DNA from: Paramylibacter ulvae
Lineage (GTDB): Bacteria; Pseudomonadota; Alphaproteobacteria; Rhodobacterales; Rhodobacteraceae
NCBI RefSeq assembly: GCF_014652655.1
Contig: NZ_BMZF01000007.1
Coordinates: 62,001-126,000, forward strand
Reading direction: 5' to 3'
Length of the DNA: 64,000 bases
Under the pieces are notes generated by a model, which was not told where the DNA came from, did not search any database, and saw only the letters and a list, made by a program, of their open reading frames with translations. Positions 34,764 through 43,282 of this stretch are shown one piece after another (positions within the stretch are counted from its first letter, which is position 1; each line of letters starts with the position of its first letter). Made by a program: the position numbers and the translations under genes.

Positions 34764-35968
34764 AGATAATCACGTGTAATCGGCAGGCTATTTAAATCCT
34801 TCGTTAATTGGAATTGAAACACCACTTGGCGATCATTGCGAAAACTTGCCTCTGACACGGCCAGATAATATCGCCACATCCGACAGAAATCCGTGTCATA
34901 CATATTGGTGGCCGCATCTATGTTTGCCTCGAACCGTGCGCGCCAATGGCGGATTGTTTCGGCATAATGCAAACGCCATATCTCGATATCTGCGGTTAAC
35001 ATATTTTCGTTTTCAATTGCGGTTAATGCTTCGGACATGGCGGGGACGTATCCCCCTGGAAATATATATTTCAAAATCCACTTACTTGTCGCATTGGGTG
35101 GCCCAGCGCGCCCGATAGTGTGGATCAGCGCAACGCCATCGCTGACCAAGAGTTTGCGAATTTTTGCAAAATATTCGGGATAATGGGGTACACCCACATG
35201 TTCAAACATGCCCACCGAAACAATGCGATCAAATGGTTCATCCAAATCACGATAATCCATCAGACGAAATTCAACCTGCCCGTCCAGCCCCATATCCTTG
35301 GCCCGCTGGCAAGCAACGCGATGCTGTTCACGTGACAAGGTTACACCAACAACATTCACCCCATAATCACGCGCCAGCGTTAACGCCATCCCACCCCAAC
35401 CACAGCCGATGTCCAACACCCGCTGTTCGGGCGATAACTCAAGCTTGGCTGCGATATGTGCTTTTTTCTGAACCTGCGCCAGTTCCAAACTATCGTCTGG
35501 TGTTTTGAAATAGCCACATGAATATTGCAGGTCTTCGTCCAGAAACAGGCGATACAGATCCTCTGATAAATCGTAATGATGTGCGACGTTTTCTTGCGCG
35601 CGCCCTAAAATATTGCGCTGTTCCAAGCGGCGCAAAGATTTACGTAAACCAACCAACGGGCGTTGCCACCAAATTGTGCTGTTGGCGAACCGCCCTGAAT
35701 TGCGCGCAATATTGCGAATGGCAAGCGCGACAAAACCATAGAGATCATCATTTGCAATGGTCAGGCGCCCATCTGTATAAGCCTCGCCCACTGCCAAATC
35801 TGGATTTTGAATGATTTTTCGCGGCAATGCGGGATCATGAAATGTCAGCGTGACAACTTTGCCAGACCCATCTCCAAATGCGCATTTCTGCCCATCGGCC
35901 AGATGAACTTCCAACTGGCCATGCTGGATCATTTTGCCCAGCATTTGTTTGAATAAAGCAGTCCACAT
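34745..35968 (-). CDS. Cyclopropane-fatty-acyl-phospholipid synthase family protein
   Basis: A 407-residue SAM-dependent methyltransferase. The family N-terminus (about 20-100) is followed by YDLSEDLYRLFLDEDLQYSCGYF with the conserved Cys, the SAM site VLDIGCGWGGMALTLA, and GMFEHVG, LIHTIGR and PGGYVPAMSE. It should add a methylene bridge to unsaturated acyl chains of membrane lipids. It starts 24 bases after the desaturase gene stop on the same strand, so the enzyme that makes double bonds and the one that uses them are co-expressed. Confidence 0.88.
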   Translation of the reverse strand: MWTALFKQMLGKMIQHGQLEVHLADGQKCAFGDGSGKVVTLTFHDPALPRKIIQNPDLAVGEAYTDGRLTIANDDLYGFVALAIRNIARNSGRFANSTIWWQRPLVGLRKSLRRLEQRNILGRAQENVAHHYDLSEDLYRLFLDEDLQYSCGYFKTPDDSLELAQVQKKAHIAAKLELSPEQRVLDIGCGWGGMALTLARDYGVNVVGVTLSREQHRVACQRAKDMGLDGQVEFRLMDYRDLDEPFDRIVSVGMFEHVGVPHYPEYFAKIRKLLVSDGVALIHTIGRAGPPNATSKWILKYIFPGGYVPAMSEALTAIENENMLTADIEIWRLHYAETIRHWRARFEANIDAATNMYDTDFCRMWRYYLAVSEASFRNDRQVVFQFQLTKDLNSLPITRDYLYGRIS

Positions 35969-35992
35969 ATCACACCCATTTGGGCGCGATGT

Positions 35993-37021
35993 TTAAATGC
36001 GCGCCTCTGCAAATCGCACCATGCGGCGCGATTGTTCATCCCACAAGTGTAGGTTTACACAAGACAGGCTTTCCCACAATGTCAGACGTTTCATTTCCGC
36101 CAAAACGGGATGATCCTTGATCACCTCGGACAGGCGATAAAACGGAATACGCGCATATAAATGATGCACATGGTGCACACCGATATTGCCTGTCATCCAA
36201 CGCAGCGGTCCTGGCAAAACGTAATGTGAACTGCCGTAAAGGGCGGCGTCATGCACATCCCAATCTTCGGGCTGATCCCAATGGGTTTCTTCGAATTGAT
36301 GCTGAACGTAAAACAGCCAAATTCCCATGGCAGCGGCGAAAAATGTGGACAAACAAAATACAAACGCAAATGCTTTGAACCCCATGAAATAAATCAAAAT
36401 CGCGGAAATCACGACGATACCCGCATTGGTGCCCATGGCGCTGATCCAATATTTGATGCCATCTTTGAAATAACCAATCGGCAAACGGTTTTCGAAACCA
36501 AACACATAGATTGGTCCGATGAAAAACAACGTGATCGGGTGGCGATACAGGCGATACATTATTTTGCCCATTTTTGTACTGGCGCGATATTCTTCGACCG
36601 TCATCGTGTGAATATCACCCGTGCCGCGCTTTTCCAAATTACCCGATGCGCCGTGATGGATTGAATGGCTACGACGCCACACGTCATAGGGTGTGAGGGT
36701 AAACACCCCAATCACACGCCCGACCCAATCATTCGCCAGCTTGTTGGAAAACAACGATCCATGTCCGCAATCATGTTGCAACATGAACAAGCGCACCAAA
36801 AATCCGCCTGCCACCAAACACACACCTGCCGTCAACCAAAGGCTATAAAACGTAGTCCACCACGCCAAGACCCACAGACCAATAAACGGGGCGAAGGTTA
36901 CGAAAACCTCAAAGATACTGCGGGCCATATTGGGCTGACGGTATTTTGCCAAAATACGCATCCAGTCTTTGGCAGACATATCGCCAGTTTCTGGCAATGC
37001 TGCCGATTCCATATCTTTCAT
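35993..37021 (-). CDS. Membrane fatty acid desaturase
   Basis: A 342-residue di-iron desaturase with four or more membrane helices. The three histidine boxes are HDCGH, HSIHH and HVHHL, and GTGDIHTMTVEEY follows the second box as in acyl-lipid delta-12-type desaturases. It should add a double bond to phospholipid acyl chains, using ferredoxin or cytochrome electrons. The ATG at 37019-37021 begins MKDMESAALPETGD; the ribosome site is weak, and another ATG is three codons on. Likely operon partner of the CFA-synthase gene. Confidence 0.88.
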   Translation of the reverse strand: MKDMESAALPETGDMSAKDWMRILAKYRQPNMARSIFEVFVTFAPFIGLWVLAWWTTFYSLWLTAGVCLVAGGFLVRLFMLQHDCGHGSLFSNKLANDWVGRVIGVFTLTPYDVWRRSHSIHHGASGNLEKRGTGDIHTMTVEEYRASTKMGKIMYRLYRHPITLFFIGPIYVFGFENRLPIGYFKDGIKYWISAMGTNAGIVVISAILIYFMGFKAFAFVFCLSTFFAAAMGIWLFYVQHQFEETHWDQPEDWDVHDAALYGSSHYVLPGPLRWMTGNIGVHHVHHLYARIPFYRLSEVIKDHPVLAEMKRLTLWESLSCVNLHLWDEQSRRMVRFAEARI

Positions 37022-37165
37022 TGAGACGCCCGTATTATTTTCGTTACGCCACGTCGTTAAACTATCACGGTCAAACTGCCTAGCGTTTAGTGCATCACAC
37101 ACGCGTTATGCGGCAAAAAACCTTTCTTTTGCCGTAATTTCAGTCATTTCAAAGGGGTTTGATCG

Positions 37166-38188
37166 TCATTGACGGTTTTGCCAGCTGCGCAATTGCGCAT
37201 CGACCTTGTCCAAATATGCCTGTTTATCGTTATCCGATTGAAACGACGCCTTGAACGAATTTTTGGCCAAGGTCACGATTTCATCGCCCGTTAAACCCAC
37301 CGCATCGGCCACTTGTTTGTAGTTTTCATTCACATAACCACCAAAATACGACGGGTCATCTGAATTCACGGTCGCCAACAAACCAGCATTCAGTGCTTTC
37401 TTTATTGGGTGCTCTTTCAGGTCTGTGATTCCCTTCAGCCGCAGATTGGACAGCGGACACATGGTTAATGGCATCTGTTCCGCCGCCATGCGTGCCACCA
37501 GCGCAGGTTTTTCAAATGCACGATTGCCGTGGTCCACACGCGACACTTTCAAATCATCAAGTGCGGTTTCAATATATGCGGCGGGGCCTTCTTCGCCGGC
37601 ATGGGCCACGGCCTTGAATCCTTGTGCGCGTGCTTGTGCAAACACGCGGCTGAATAATTCGGGTGGGCGGCCTGCTTCGGAACTATCCAAACCCACCGCG
37701 TAAATATGTTCCTTGTGTTTGCATGCGCAATTCAGCGCACCAAATGCATCTTCTTCGTCCAGATGGCGCAGAAAACACATGATCAATTTCGACGTCATAT
37801 CCATTTCACGCCCCGCCGTTTCCAGCGCCGATGAAATGCCACCCAACACAGTTTCAAACGCGACACCGCGTTCCATATGCGCCTGAGGGTCGAAAAAGAT
37901 TTCGACATGGCGCACACCTTGGCCATGCACCTTTTCCAAATAAGCCATGGTCAAATCATAAAAATCGCGCTCATTAATCAGCACCGACATGCCTTGGTAA
38001 TAAACATCCAGAAAATCTTGCAGACAATCAAATTCATATGCGGCCTGCACCTGTTCCACGGTTTGATACGGCAATTCCACGCCGTTGCGTTTTGCCAATG
38101 CCAGCATCATTTCAGGCTCTAACGTGCCTTCGATATGCAAATGTAATTCTGCCTTTGGCAATACGTCGATCAAGCTGTGAAGGTTCAT
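37166..38188 (-). CDS. Adenine deaminase (adenosine deaminase superfamily)
   Basis: A 340-residue amidohydrolase. The metal site is seen in AELHLHIEGTLEPE, the His of VAHAGEEG and NSDDP near residue 280; VEIFFDPQAHMERGVAF and IMCFLRHLDEEDAF match the bacterial group shown to act on adenine rather than adenosine, as I remember it. It would convert adenine to hypoxanthine in purine salvage. Many annotations give adenosine deaminase. The ATG at 38186-38188 follows AAGGAA and starts close to the family core. Confidence 0.85.
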   Translation of the reverse strand: MNLHSLIDVLPKAELHLHIEGTLEPEMMLALAKRNGVELPYQTVEQVQAAYEFDCLQDFLDVYYQGMSVLINERDFYDLTMAYLEKVHGQGVRHVEIFFDPQAHMERGVAFETVLGGISSALETAGREMDMTSKLIMCFLRHLDEEDAFGALNCACKHKEHIYAVGLDSSEAGRPPELFSRVFAQARAQGFKAVAHAGEEGPAAYIETALDDLKVSRVDHGNRAFEKPALVARMAAEQMPLTMCPLSNLRLKGITDLKEHPIKKALNAGLLATVNSDDPSYFGGYVNENYKQVADAVGLTGDEIVTLAKNSFKASFQSDNDKQAYLDKVDAQLRSWQNRQ

Positions 38189-38285
38189 ATATCCGTTCCT
38201 TTTACCATGCCCAAGAATGCGCCCCTTTGGCGCGAAATTCAACCCAGTGGTTGACCTTATCTGGCCTAAACCGCTAGGGGAAATT

Positions 38286-38612
38286 ATGTCACATACGCTT
38301 GATCATGTTTTTGCAGCCCTCGCCGATCCAACACGGCGCGAAATCCTTGTGATGTTGCTCGAGGATGACATGGCCGTCACTGATGTGGCCGAACCGTTTG
38401 AAATGTCGCTCGCAGCAATATCAAAACATTTGCAAATCCTCACCCGTGCTGGGTTAATCGCACAGGAAAAACGCGGCCGAGTGAAATGGTGCAAACTTGA
38501 ACCGCTGGCGATGAAAGATGCCGCCATCTGGATGGAAAGCTTTGGTCAATTTGAAAATGTGAACCTCGAATATTTTGAAGCATTCTTGGAACAAACAATT
38601 AAACCCGATTAG
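38286..38612 (+). CDS. ArsR-family winged-helix regulator
   Basis: A 108-residue DNA-binding protein with HVFAALADPTRREILVMLLEDDMAVTDVAEPFEMSLAAISKHLQILTRAGLI (about 7-59) as the HTH. There is no ArsR-type metal box (ELCVCDL), so it belongs to the non-metal PadR-like ArsR group often linked to lipid or SRPBCC genes. The ATG at 38286 has AGGGGA before it. The adenine deaminase gene is divergent from it (97 bases between starts). No target can be named. Confidence 0.88.
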   Translation: MSHTLDHVFAALADPTRREILVMLLEDDMAVTDVAEPFEMSLAAISKHLQILTRAGLIAQEKRGRVKWCKLEPLAMKDAAIWMESFGQFENVNLEYFEAFLEQTIKPD

Positions 38613-38671
38613 GCTTGTTCAAATTGAAGCGATGAAATTAACGCCCTGCTAGCGATTGCACGTTACACCTG

Positions 38672-40042
38672 ATGACAATTCACACACGGGGTTGCGGCAT
38701 TTTAAGGTTTATTCACATGGGCATTGCGGCGCTAACCCTGTGCTGTGCATTGGTAAAACAGGGACAGGCACAATCGGCATGGAACCCCATTCAAATTCCG
38801 CTAACATCCGATGCGAACACCACGCCAACCAACACATCGGGACAACATTTGCAAAACTATTTTGATATGCCAGCACCCGATCCACGACAATATCGCCCAC
38901 GCCCACTGAACGATGTGGAACTTAACTTTGCCCGAACCGCGTGGCAGTTTTTTGAAAAAAACACTGACCCTGACACGGGATTGGTGCCGTCGGTGCAAAA
39001 TTTCCAATCCATGACCATGTGGGATCAGGGCGGGTATCTGCTTGCCATTGCATCGGCACACCGCTTGGGCGTTATTTCACGCACCGATGCTGAACAACGG
39101 ATTTTCAAAGCGCTGAGCAGTATGGCAAAATTACAGTTGTTTCAATCAGCGCTTCCAAACAAGGCATATAATATTCAATCGCTCGCGATGACCGACTATG
39201 CCAACAAACCAACACCAAATGGCATTGGGTATTCCGCGCTTGATATCATGCGGTTGATGTCGGGCTTGTTGGTGGTAACGCAAAATTTCCCAGAATTTTT
39301 TCCCATGGCGCAAAATATCGTTGATCGTTGGGATTTGAAACGCCTGACCGCGAACGGGCGGTTTCAAGGCATGGCGATTTTGCATCGCAAACACAAACGC
39401 AATGTCCAAGAGGGGCGCATTTGTTACGAACAATACGCCGCCCATACGGGCATGTTACTCGGGCTTCCAGTACAAGAGGCGTTTCAGTTTGCACCGATTT
39501 TACGCTGGCAAAAATATTTCGATATTCAATTGCCTGCCGATGTACGCACCAAATCAACACATGGTGTTTCCGCGGTGACAACATCCGAACCGTTTTTGTT
39601 GGAGGTTTTGGAATACGGTTGGCGCCCAGAAACATTTGATGTGGCATGGGCGGTGTTTCGTGCCCAAATGTTTCGCCATAAAGAAACGGGGATTTTAACG
39701 TCGCTCAGCGAAGACCATATCAAGGGGCCACCCTATTTTGCATATAACACGATCCTCACAGACCACGAACCATTTGTAAGTGTTACCGCGCGGCGCAAGG
39801 ATGTATCAGATAAACGCGGGTTATCAACAAAGGCCAGCTTTGCTTGGTGGGCGATTACCGATCATCCCTATACGGTGGAATTAGTGAATGCGGTGCAAGG
39901 TTTGCAAACATCAAACGGGTGGTATGCAGGATTGTTTGAATCCACCATGCAACCTAATGAAATTTTAACGCTGAATACCAACGCGGTGATATTAGAGGCC
40001 CTGCATTACAAAGCGTTCGGGCCTCTTTATCAGCGGCAATAA
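38672..40042 (+). CDS. Exported DUF3131 domain protein
   Basis: A 456-residue protein with an N-terminal hydrophobic segment and AQS cleavage site (about residues 16-34). The DUF3131 core starts with NDVELNFARTAWQFFEKNTDPDTGLVPSVQNFQSMTMWDQGGYLLAIASAHRLGVI and resembles an alpha/alpha toroid as in glucoamylase-like enzymes, with TKASFAWWAI and SNGWYAGLFE later. It is probably a periplasmic sugar-binding or glycoside-acting protein; the substrate is unknown. A second ATG at 38717 with AAGG before it gives a shorter and cleaner signal peptide and may be the real start. Confidence 0.8.
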   Translation: MTIHTRGCGILRFIHMGIAALTLCCALVKQGQAQSAWNPIQIPLTSDANTTPTNTSGQHLQNYFDMPAPDPRQYRPRPLNDVELNFARTAWQFFEKNTDPDTGLVPSVQNFQSMTMWDQGGYLLAIASAHRLGVISRTDAEQRIFKALSSMAKLQLFQSALPNKAYNIQSLAMTDYANKPTPNGIGYSALDIMRLMSGLLVVTQNFPEFFPMAQNIVDRWDLKRLTANGRFQGMAILHRKHKRNVQEGRICYEQYAAHTGMLLGLPVQEAFQFAPILRWQKYFDIQLPADVRTKSTHGVSAVTTSEPFLLEVLEYGWRPETFDVAWAVFRAQMFRHKETGILTSLSEDHIKGPPYFAYNTILTDHEPFVSVTARRKDVSDKRGLSTKASFAWWAITDHPYTVELVNAVQGLQTSNGWYAGLFESTMQPNEILTLNTNAVILEALHYKAFGPLYQRQ

Positions 40043-40047
40043 ACGAT

Positions 40048-40611
40048 TTATTCTACGCGGCGCATGGTGCGCGTGACTGGTTTACGCTTTGAATAATCGA
40101 TACTGTTCAGATCAATCACCAACCCCGTTTCATCGGCGGTGAAAACGGTTTGCGACATCACAGAATATGAATGATACGGGAAACGTTCCTTGTCATGGCG
40201 CAGGGTTTGATACCACAAACCGTTTTGATGCCCCGTTTGCACCAGCACAGGCATATAATCATCACCAACCTTGAGCGATGTTTTACATTGCCCCAACTTC
40301 ATATGACATTTACCGCTTTGCAACTGCACCAATACGGGATCACCAAACGAAAGCGCATCAACGGGCGTTGTTGGAACGGGCGTTTCTTCCTCCGCAAAAA
40401 ATGCGTTGAATATTGGTTTTGGTTTGTCTTCGCTAACCAAATACAGGTTTGAATTTGTTTCGGCACGGCGCGGGTTATGCGCGTATGTGGTTGATGTCAC
40501 ACCTGGCATCAATCCCATCGTTTCTGGCATTGCGCGCTCTTTTGGCCCGAATATGCTACACCCAGTCAATGACACGGCACATAGCAGAGTAATTGTCGCA
40601 AAACGGTTCAT
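40048..40611 (-). CDS. Lipoprotein of unknown function (paralogue of 41574-42266)
   Basis: A 187-residue lipoprotein with lipobox LTGC (Cys18). The start MNRFATITLLCAVSLTGCS is chosen because it gives a normal signal peptide; the open frame continues 35 codons upstream. The mature part has a proline-rich stretch and a C-terminal half with CHMKLGQCKTSL, QNGLWYQTL and FTADETGLVIDL. These line up with the lipoprotein two genes away (GECKFTRI, TGGIWHRIE, FTLDKYGIVQDS), with a shared N-terminal GLxPGxT motif. No known domain. Confidence 0.75.
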   Translation of the reverse strand: MNRFATITLLCAVSLTGCSIFGPKERAMPETMGLMPGVTSTTYAHNPRRAETNSNLYLVSEDKPKPIFNAFFAEEETPVPTTPVDALSFGDPVLVQLQSGKCHMKLGQCKTSLKVGDDYMPVLVQTGHQNGLWYQTLRHDKERFPYHSYSVMSQTVFTADETGLVIDLNSIDYSKRKPVTRTMRRVE

Positions 40612-40666
40612 TTTGCCCCCATTTTTTCTTGAGCCATAGCTCAAATTAATTGTGCGCGCTATAAAT

Positions 40667-41548
40667 TTAGCGGCGTAACAACATAAATAACGCAACGATA
40701 GTTGCAAAAACGCCAATCAACACCCCAATATCGGGTGTAGATTTGGTGATATACAACTCCCACAATATTACCCAACTTGGGGTTAAATAAGTGTAAGCCA
40801 TCACATTCGCGGATGGCAATTGCATAGATGCATATTGCAACAACATAAATGTCATCGCGCTCGCACACACCGCCAGATAAAATAGGCCTGCCCAAAAATA
40901 GCTGGGTAATGTCGTCCATTGTGTCGATGCCAAATCACGTGCACCGACGCTTGCCAAAATAACCATGGCCGCAACAATCATGCCAAATGTGAAAACGACC
41001 GTTGGTTCACCACGGTTCAATTTGCGCACCAATGGCGTATATGCGGCATGTGCAATACAGCCGACAAAAAACACCTGCTCCCCCCGCCCGATATCAAATT
41101 GAACCACAGCGCCAATATCCGCGTTAAAAATCACCCATAACGCGCCAATCCCGCCGATCAGCAACGAAAGCCACATCCAGCGCGTGGTGATTTGGCCCAG
41201 AAACAGATATCCAAACCCTGCACTCATGATCGGGGTTAATGTAAACACCGCTGACGCTGAAACGGGGGCTGCGGTTTTTAATCCTTCGAACATCAAACCG
41301 AAATAAATCGCAAACAATCCTCCCAACAGGATATAGCGCCAGGGTGCGCGCCAATGGATGCGCTTAAACCCAACCGTGAAATGCGCCAACGCACCAACCA
41401 AGACACCCGAAATCACAAACCGCACCGCCATCATCGCAGCGGGTTCCATAAGATGCGCAATCCGTGTGCCAAAGCTGAACGACCCCGCAACCAGAAATGA
41501 AAACAACAGCATCGCCAAATGGCCGCGCGCAAAAGGGGAAATTGTCAT
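40667..41548 (-). CDS. EamA/DMT-superfamily transporter
   Basis: A 293-residue membrane protein with ten predicted helices in two EamA repeats (about 8-140 and 152-290). Motifs PAAMMAVRFVISG, APVSASAVFTLTPIMSAGFGYLFLGQ and LPSANVMAYTYLTPSWVILWELY are typical of the drug/metabolite exporters. It lies between the two related lipoprotein genes on the same strand; the substrate cannot be told. Confidence 0.87.
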   Translation of the reverse strand: MTISPFARGHLAMLLFSFLVAGSFSFGTRIAHLMEPAAMMAVRFVISGVLVGALAHFTVGFKRIHWRAPWRYILLGGLFAIYFGLMFEGLKTAAPVSASAVFTLTPIMSAGFGYLFLGQITTRWMWLSLLIGGIGALWVIFNADIGAVVQFDIGRGEQVFFVGCIAHAAYTPLVRKLNRGEPTVVFTFGMIVAAMVILASVGARDLASTQWTTLPSYFWAGLFYLAVCASAMTFMLLQYASMQLPSANVMAYTYLTPSWVILWELYITKSTPDIGVLIGVFATIVALFMLLRR

Positions 41549-41573
41549 ATTTGTGGAGTGCCCTAGAAAATCA

Positions 41574-42266
41574 TTATTTCAACCGCATCGCGGTGTTTAA
41601 TTCTTCGCCAGATTTGGTGCGGCGCCAGATTTTACTGTCTTGGACAATACCATATTTGTCGAGCGTGAAATATGTTTCCACTTCCAATTCGTCTTCGCCC
41701 GCCATTGGCCGAACCACCGTTTCGATGCGGTGCCAGATACCCCCAGTTTCAGACAAAACCGAAACCCGTCTTTCACGCTTGTTGCCCTTGATGCGGGTGA
41801 ATTTGCATTCGCCCAATGTAGATGAACAATCATGGGGTTCATATCTGACCTTGGTGATCCCAGACACGTTCAGCCCCTGAAACCGTTCATCCAGCTCCAC
41901 ATTAAACGGCAGTTTGATCTTGCCGTCTTTTAAAAATTCCGTGGCTTGCATTTGCACCGCCATGTTTTGCAAATCTTGGGGATCAATATCATCGGGTGGC
42001 GCAACCAAGACAAAGCCGGCAATGCGATGCCCACCTTCGCGCGGGCTATATGTGAATTCATACAGGCCAGATTCCTCTGGTACGCTGGATTTATAATCAT
42101 ATGTCACATGGTATTTGTTTGGAACGCTTTGGCGCGTATCGAATTGTGCCGCCGTAATCCCCGGTTTCAACCCGCTTGACGTTAACTGTAATTTTCGCGG
42201 CTCTGGCACGGTACACCCAGCCAAAAATACCAATCCCAACCCAAGCCCAACAAACATTCGCGACAT
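41574..42266 (-). CDS. Lipoprotein of unknown function (paralogue of 40048-40611)
   Basis: A 230-residue lipoprotein with signal peptide and lipobox LAGC (Cys18 from the start at 42264-42266). Its features are GLKPGITAAQF after the Cys, the stretch EFTYSPREGGHRIAGFVLVAP in the middle and a C-terminal CSSTLGECKFTRI and TYFTLDKYGIVQDSKIWRR. Conserved positions with the other lipoprotein suggest a common origin. It lies 25 bases upstream of the EamA gene, so the three genes are probably one transcript. Confidence 0.75.
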   Translation of the reverse strand: MSRMFVGLGLGLVFLAGCTVPEPRKLQLTSSGLKPGITAAQFDTRQSVPNKYHVTYDYKSSVPEESGLYEFTYSPREGGHRIAGFVLVAPPDDIDPQDLQNMAVQMQATEFLKDGKIKLPFNVELDERFQGLNVSGITKVRYEPHDCSSTLGECKFTRIKGNKRERRVSVLSETGGIWHRIETVVRPMAGEDELEVETYFTLDKYGIVQDSKIWRRTKSGEELNTAMRLK

Positions 42267-42441
42267 GAAATATCCAATCCTTTGCACGCATAGGCTACGC
42301 AAATCATCACAAAAGAGCCAGTGGAATTTCCATAATCACACGCGCTTTTGTTTCCGTTTGCGCAACAGTCATTTTCCCATGATTTGGTTTAACTCAAACG
42401 CAAACAATCATAACTCTGTCCTAACCTGAAAGGACAATACA

Positions 42442-43026
42442 ATGACCAAAACAATTTTGAATATTAGCGCATCAAGCCGCACCGAAACATCCGTATCACG
42501 CCAAATGGCCGATCGCCTGATTGGCAAGATTTCCGCCAATGGTGACACAATCGTGCAACGCGATACAACAAACGGCCTATCAATCATCAGCGAAGATTGG
42601 GTCAACGCCAATTTCACACCCGCTGATGATCGCACAGATGACCAAAAACAAATCTTGGCGCTTTCCGATAAATTGGTTGGCGAATTGCAAGATGCCGATA
42701 CCATCGTGATCAGCACACCGATTTATAACTTTGGCGTGCCTGCGGCCCTGAAAACATGGGTTGATCTGGTTGCACGCGCTGGCAAAACATTCCAATACAC
42801 TGCAAACGGACCAGAAGGATTGCTCGCTGGTAAACGCGCCATCGTATTGGTCGCATCAGGCGGCGTGCCAATCGGTGCTCCTGTTGATCACGCAACACCC
42901 TATTTGAAAACATTCTTGGGCTTTATCGGCATCACAGATGTGCAAATCATCGGTGCTACAGGTTTGAACATGGATGCAGAAGGCGCAATAGCCGCTGCCA
43001 ACGCTAAAATCGACGCTGCTGCCTAG
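42442..43026 (+). CDS. azoR: FMN-dependent NADH-azoreductase
   Basis: A 194-residue flavodoxin-fold reductase. FMN-binding SSRTETSVSRQMAD near the start, STPIYNFGVPAALKTWVDLVARAGKTFQYTANGPEGLLAGKRAIVLVASGG in the middle and a C-terminal FIGITDVQIIGATGLN are typical of AcpD/AzoR. It reduces azo compounds and quinones with NADH. AAAGGA stands before the ATG. It ends with a strong hairpin at 43033. Confidence 0.92.
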   Translation: MTKTILNISASSRTETSVSRQMADRLIGKISANGDTIVQRDTTNGLSIISEDWVNANFTPADDRTDDQKQILALSDKLVGELQDADTIVISTPIYNFGVPAALKTWVDLVARAGKTFQYTANGPEGLLAGKRAIVLVASGGVPIGAPVDHATPYLKTFLGFIGITDVQIIGATGLNMDAEGAIAAANAKIDAAA

Positions 43027-43032
43027 CGTCGC

Positions 43033-43072
43033 ATATCGGGCCCGCTTGCCCCCTTTCGCGGGCCTGATATAT
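43033..43072 (+). terminator. Terminator hairpin after azoR
   Basis: Stem ATATCGGGCCCGC / GCGGGCCTGATAT (43033-43045, 43058-43070), with one mismatch, and a C-rich loop. The T run is weak, but the placement right after azoR and before the ffh leader supports the call. Confidence 0.65.
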
Positions 43073-43282
43073 TCCAATCTGCGCCCTGCACTGCGCGACT
43101 TGACTCTGTGCAAATTCACCCCTAAACACCCCTCAAATTCAAAGAAGTGCCAATGCTTCTGGTCTTATGGGTCACTCCCAAAGATCGCCACCAGTCAGCG
43201 AGTATCGCCCACTGGTGCATTTTGCGTTTGGCGCTTGTGATGTTTAAACGGGGTGCGCCCCACGGCTGAAAGGGCCAGCGAG

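Noticed and set aside
43071-43282. SRP RNA gene near ffh
   Set aside because: I looked for the conserved tetraloop and GGAAGGAAGCA-like core before ffh and saw none; the stretch is probably only a leader.
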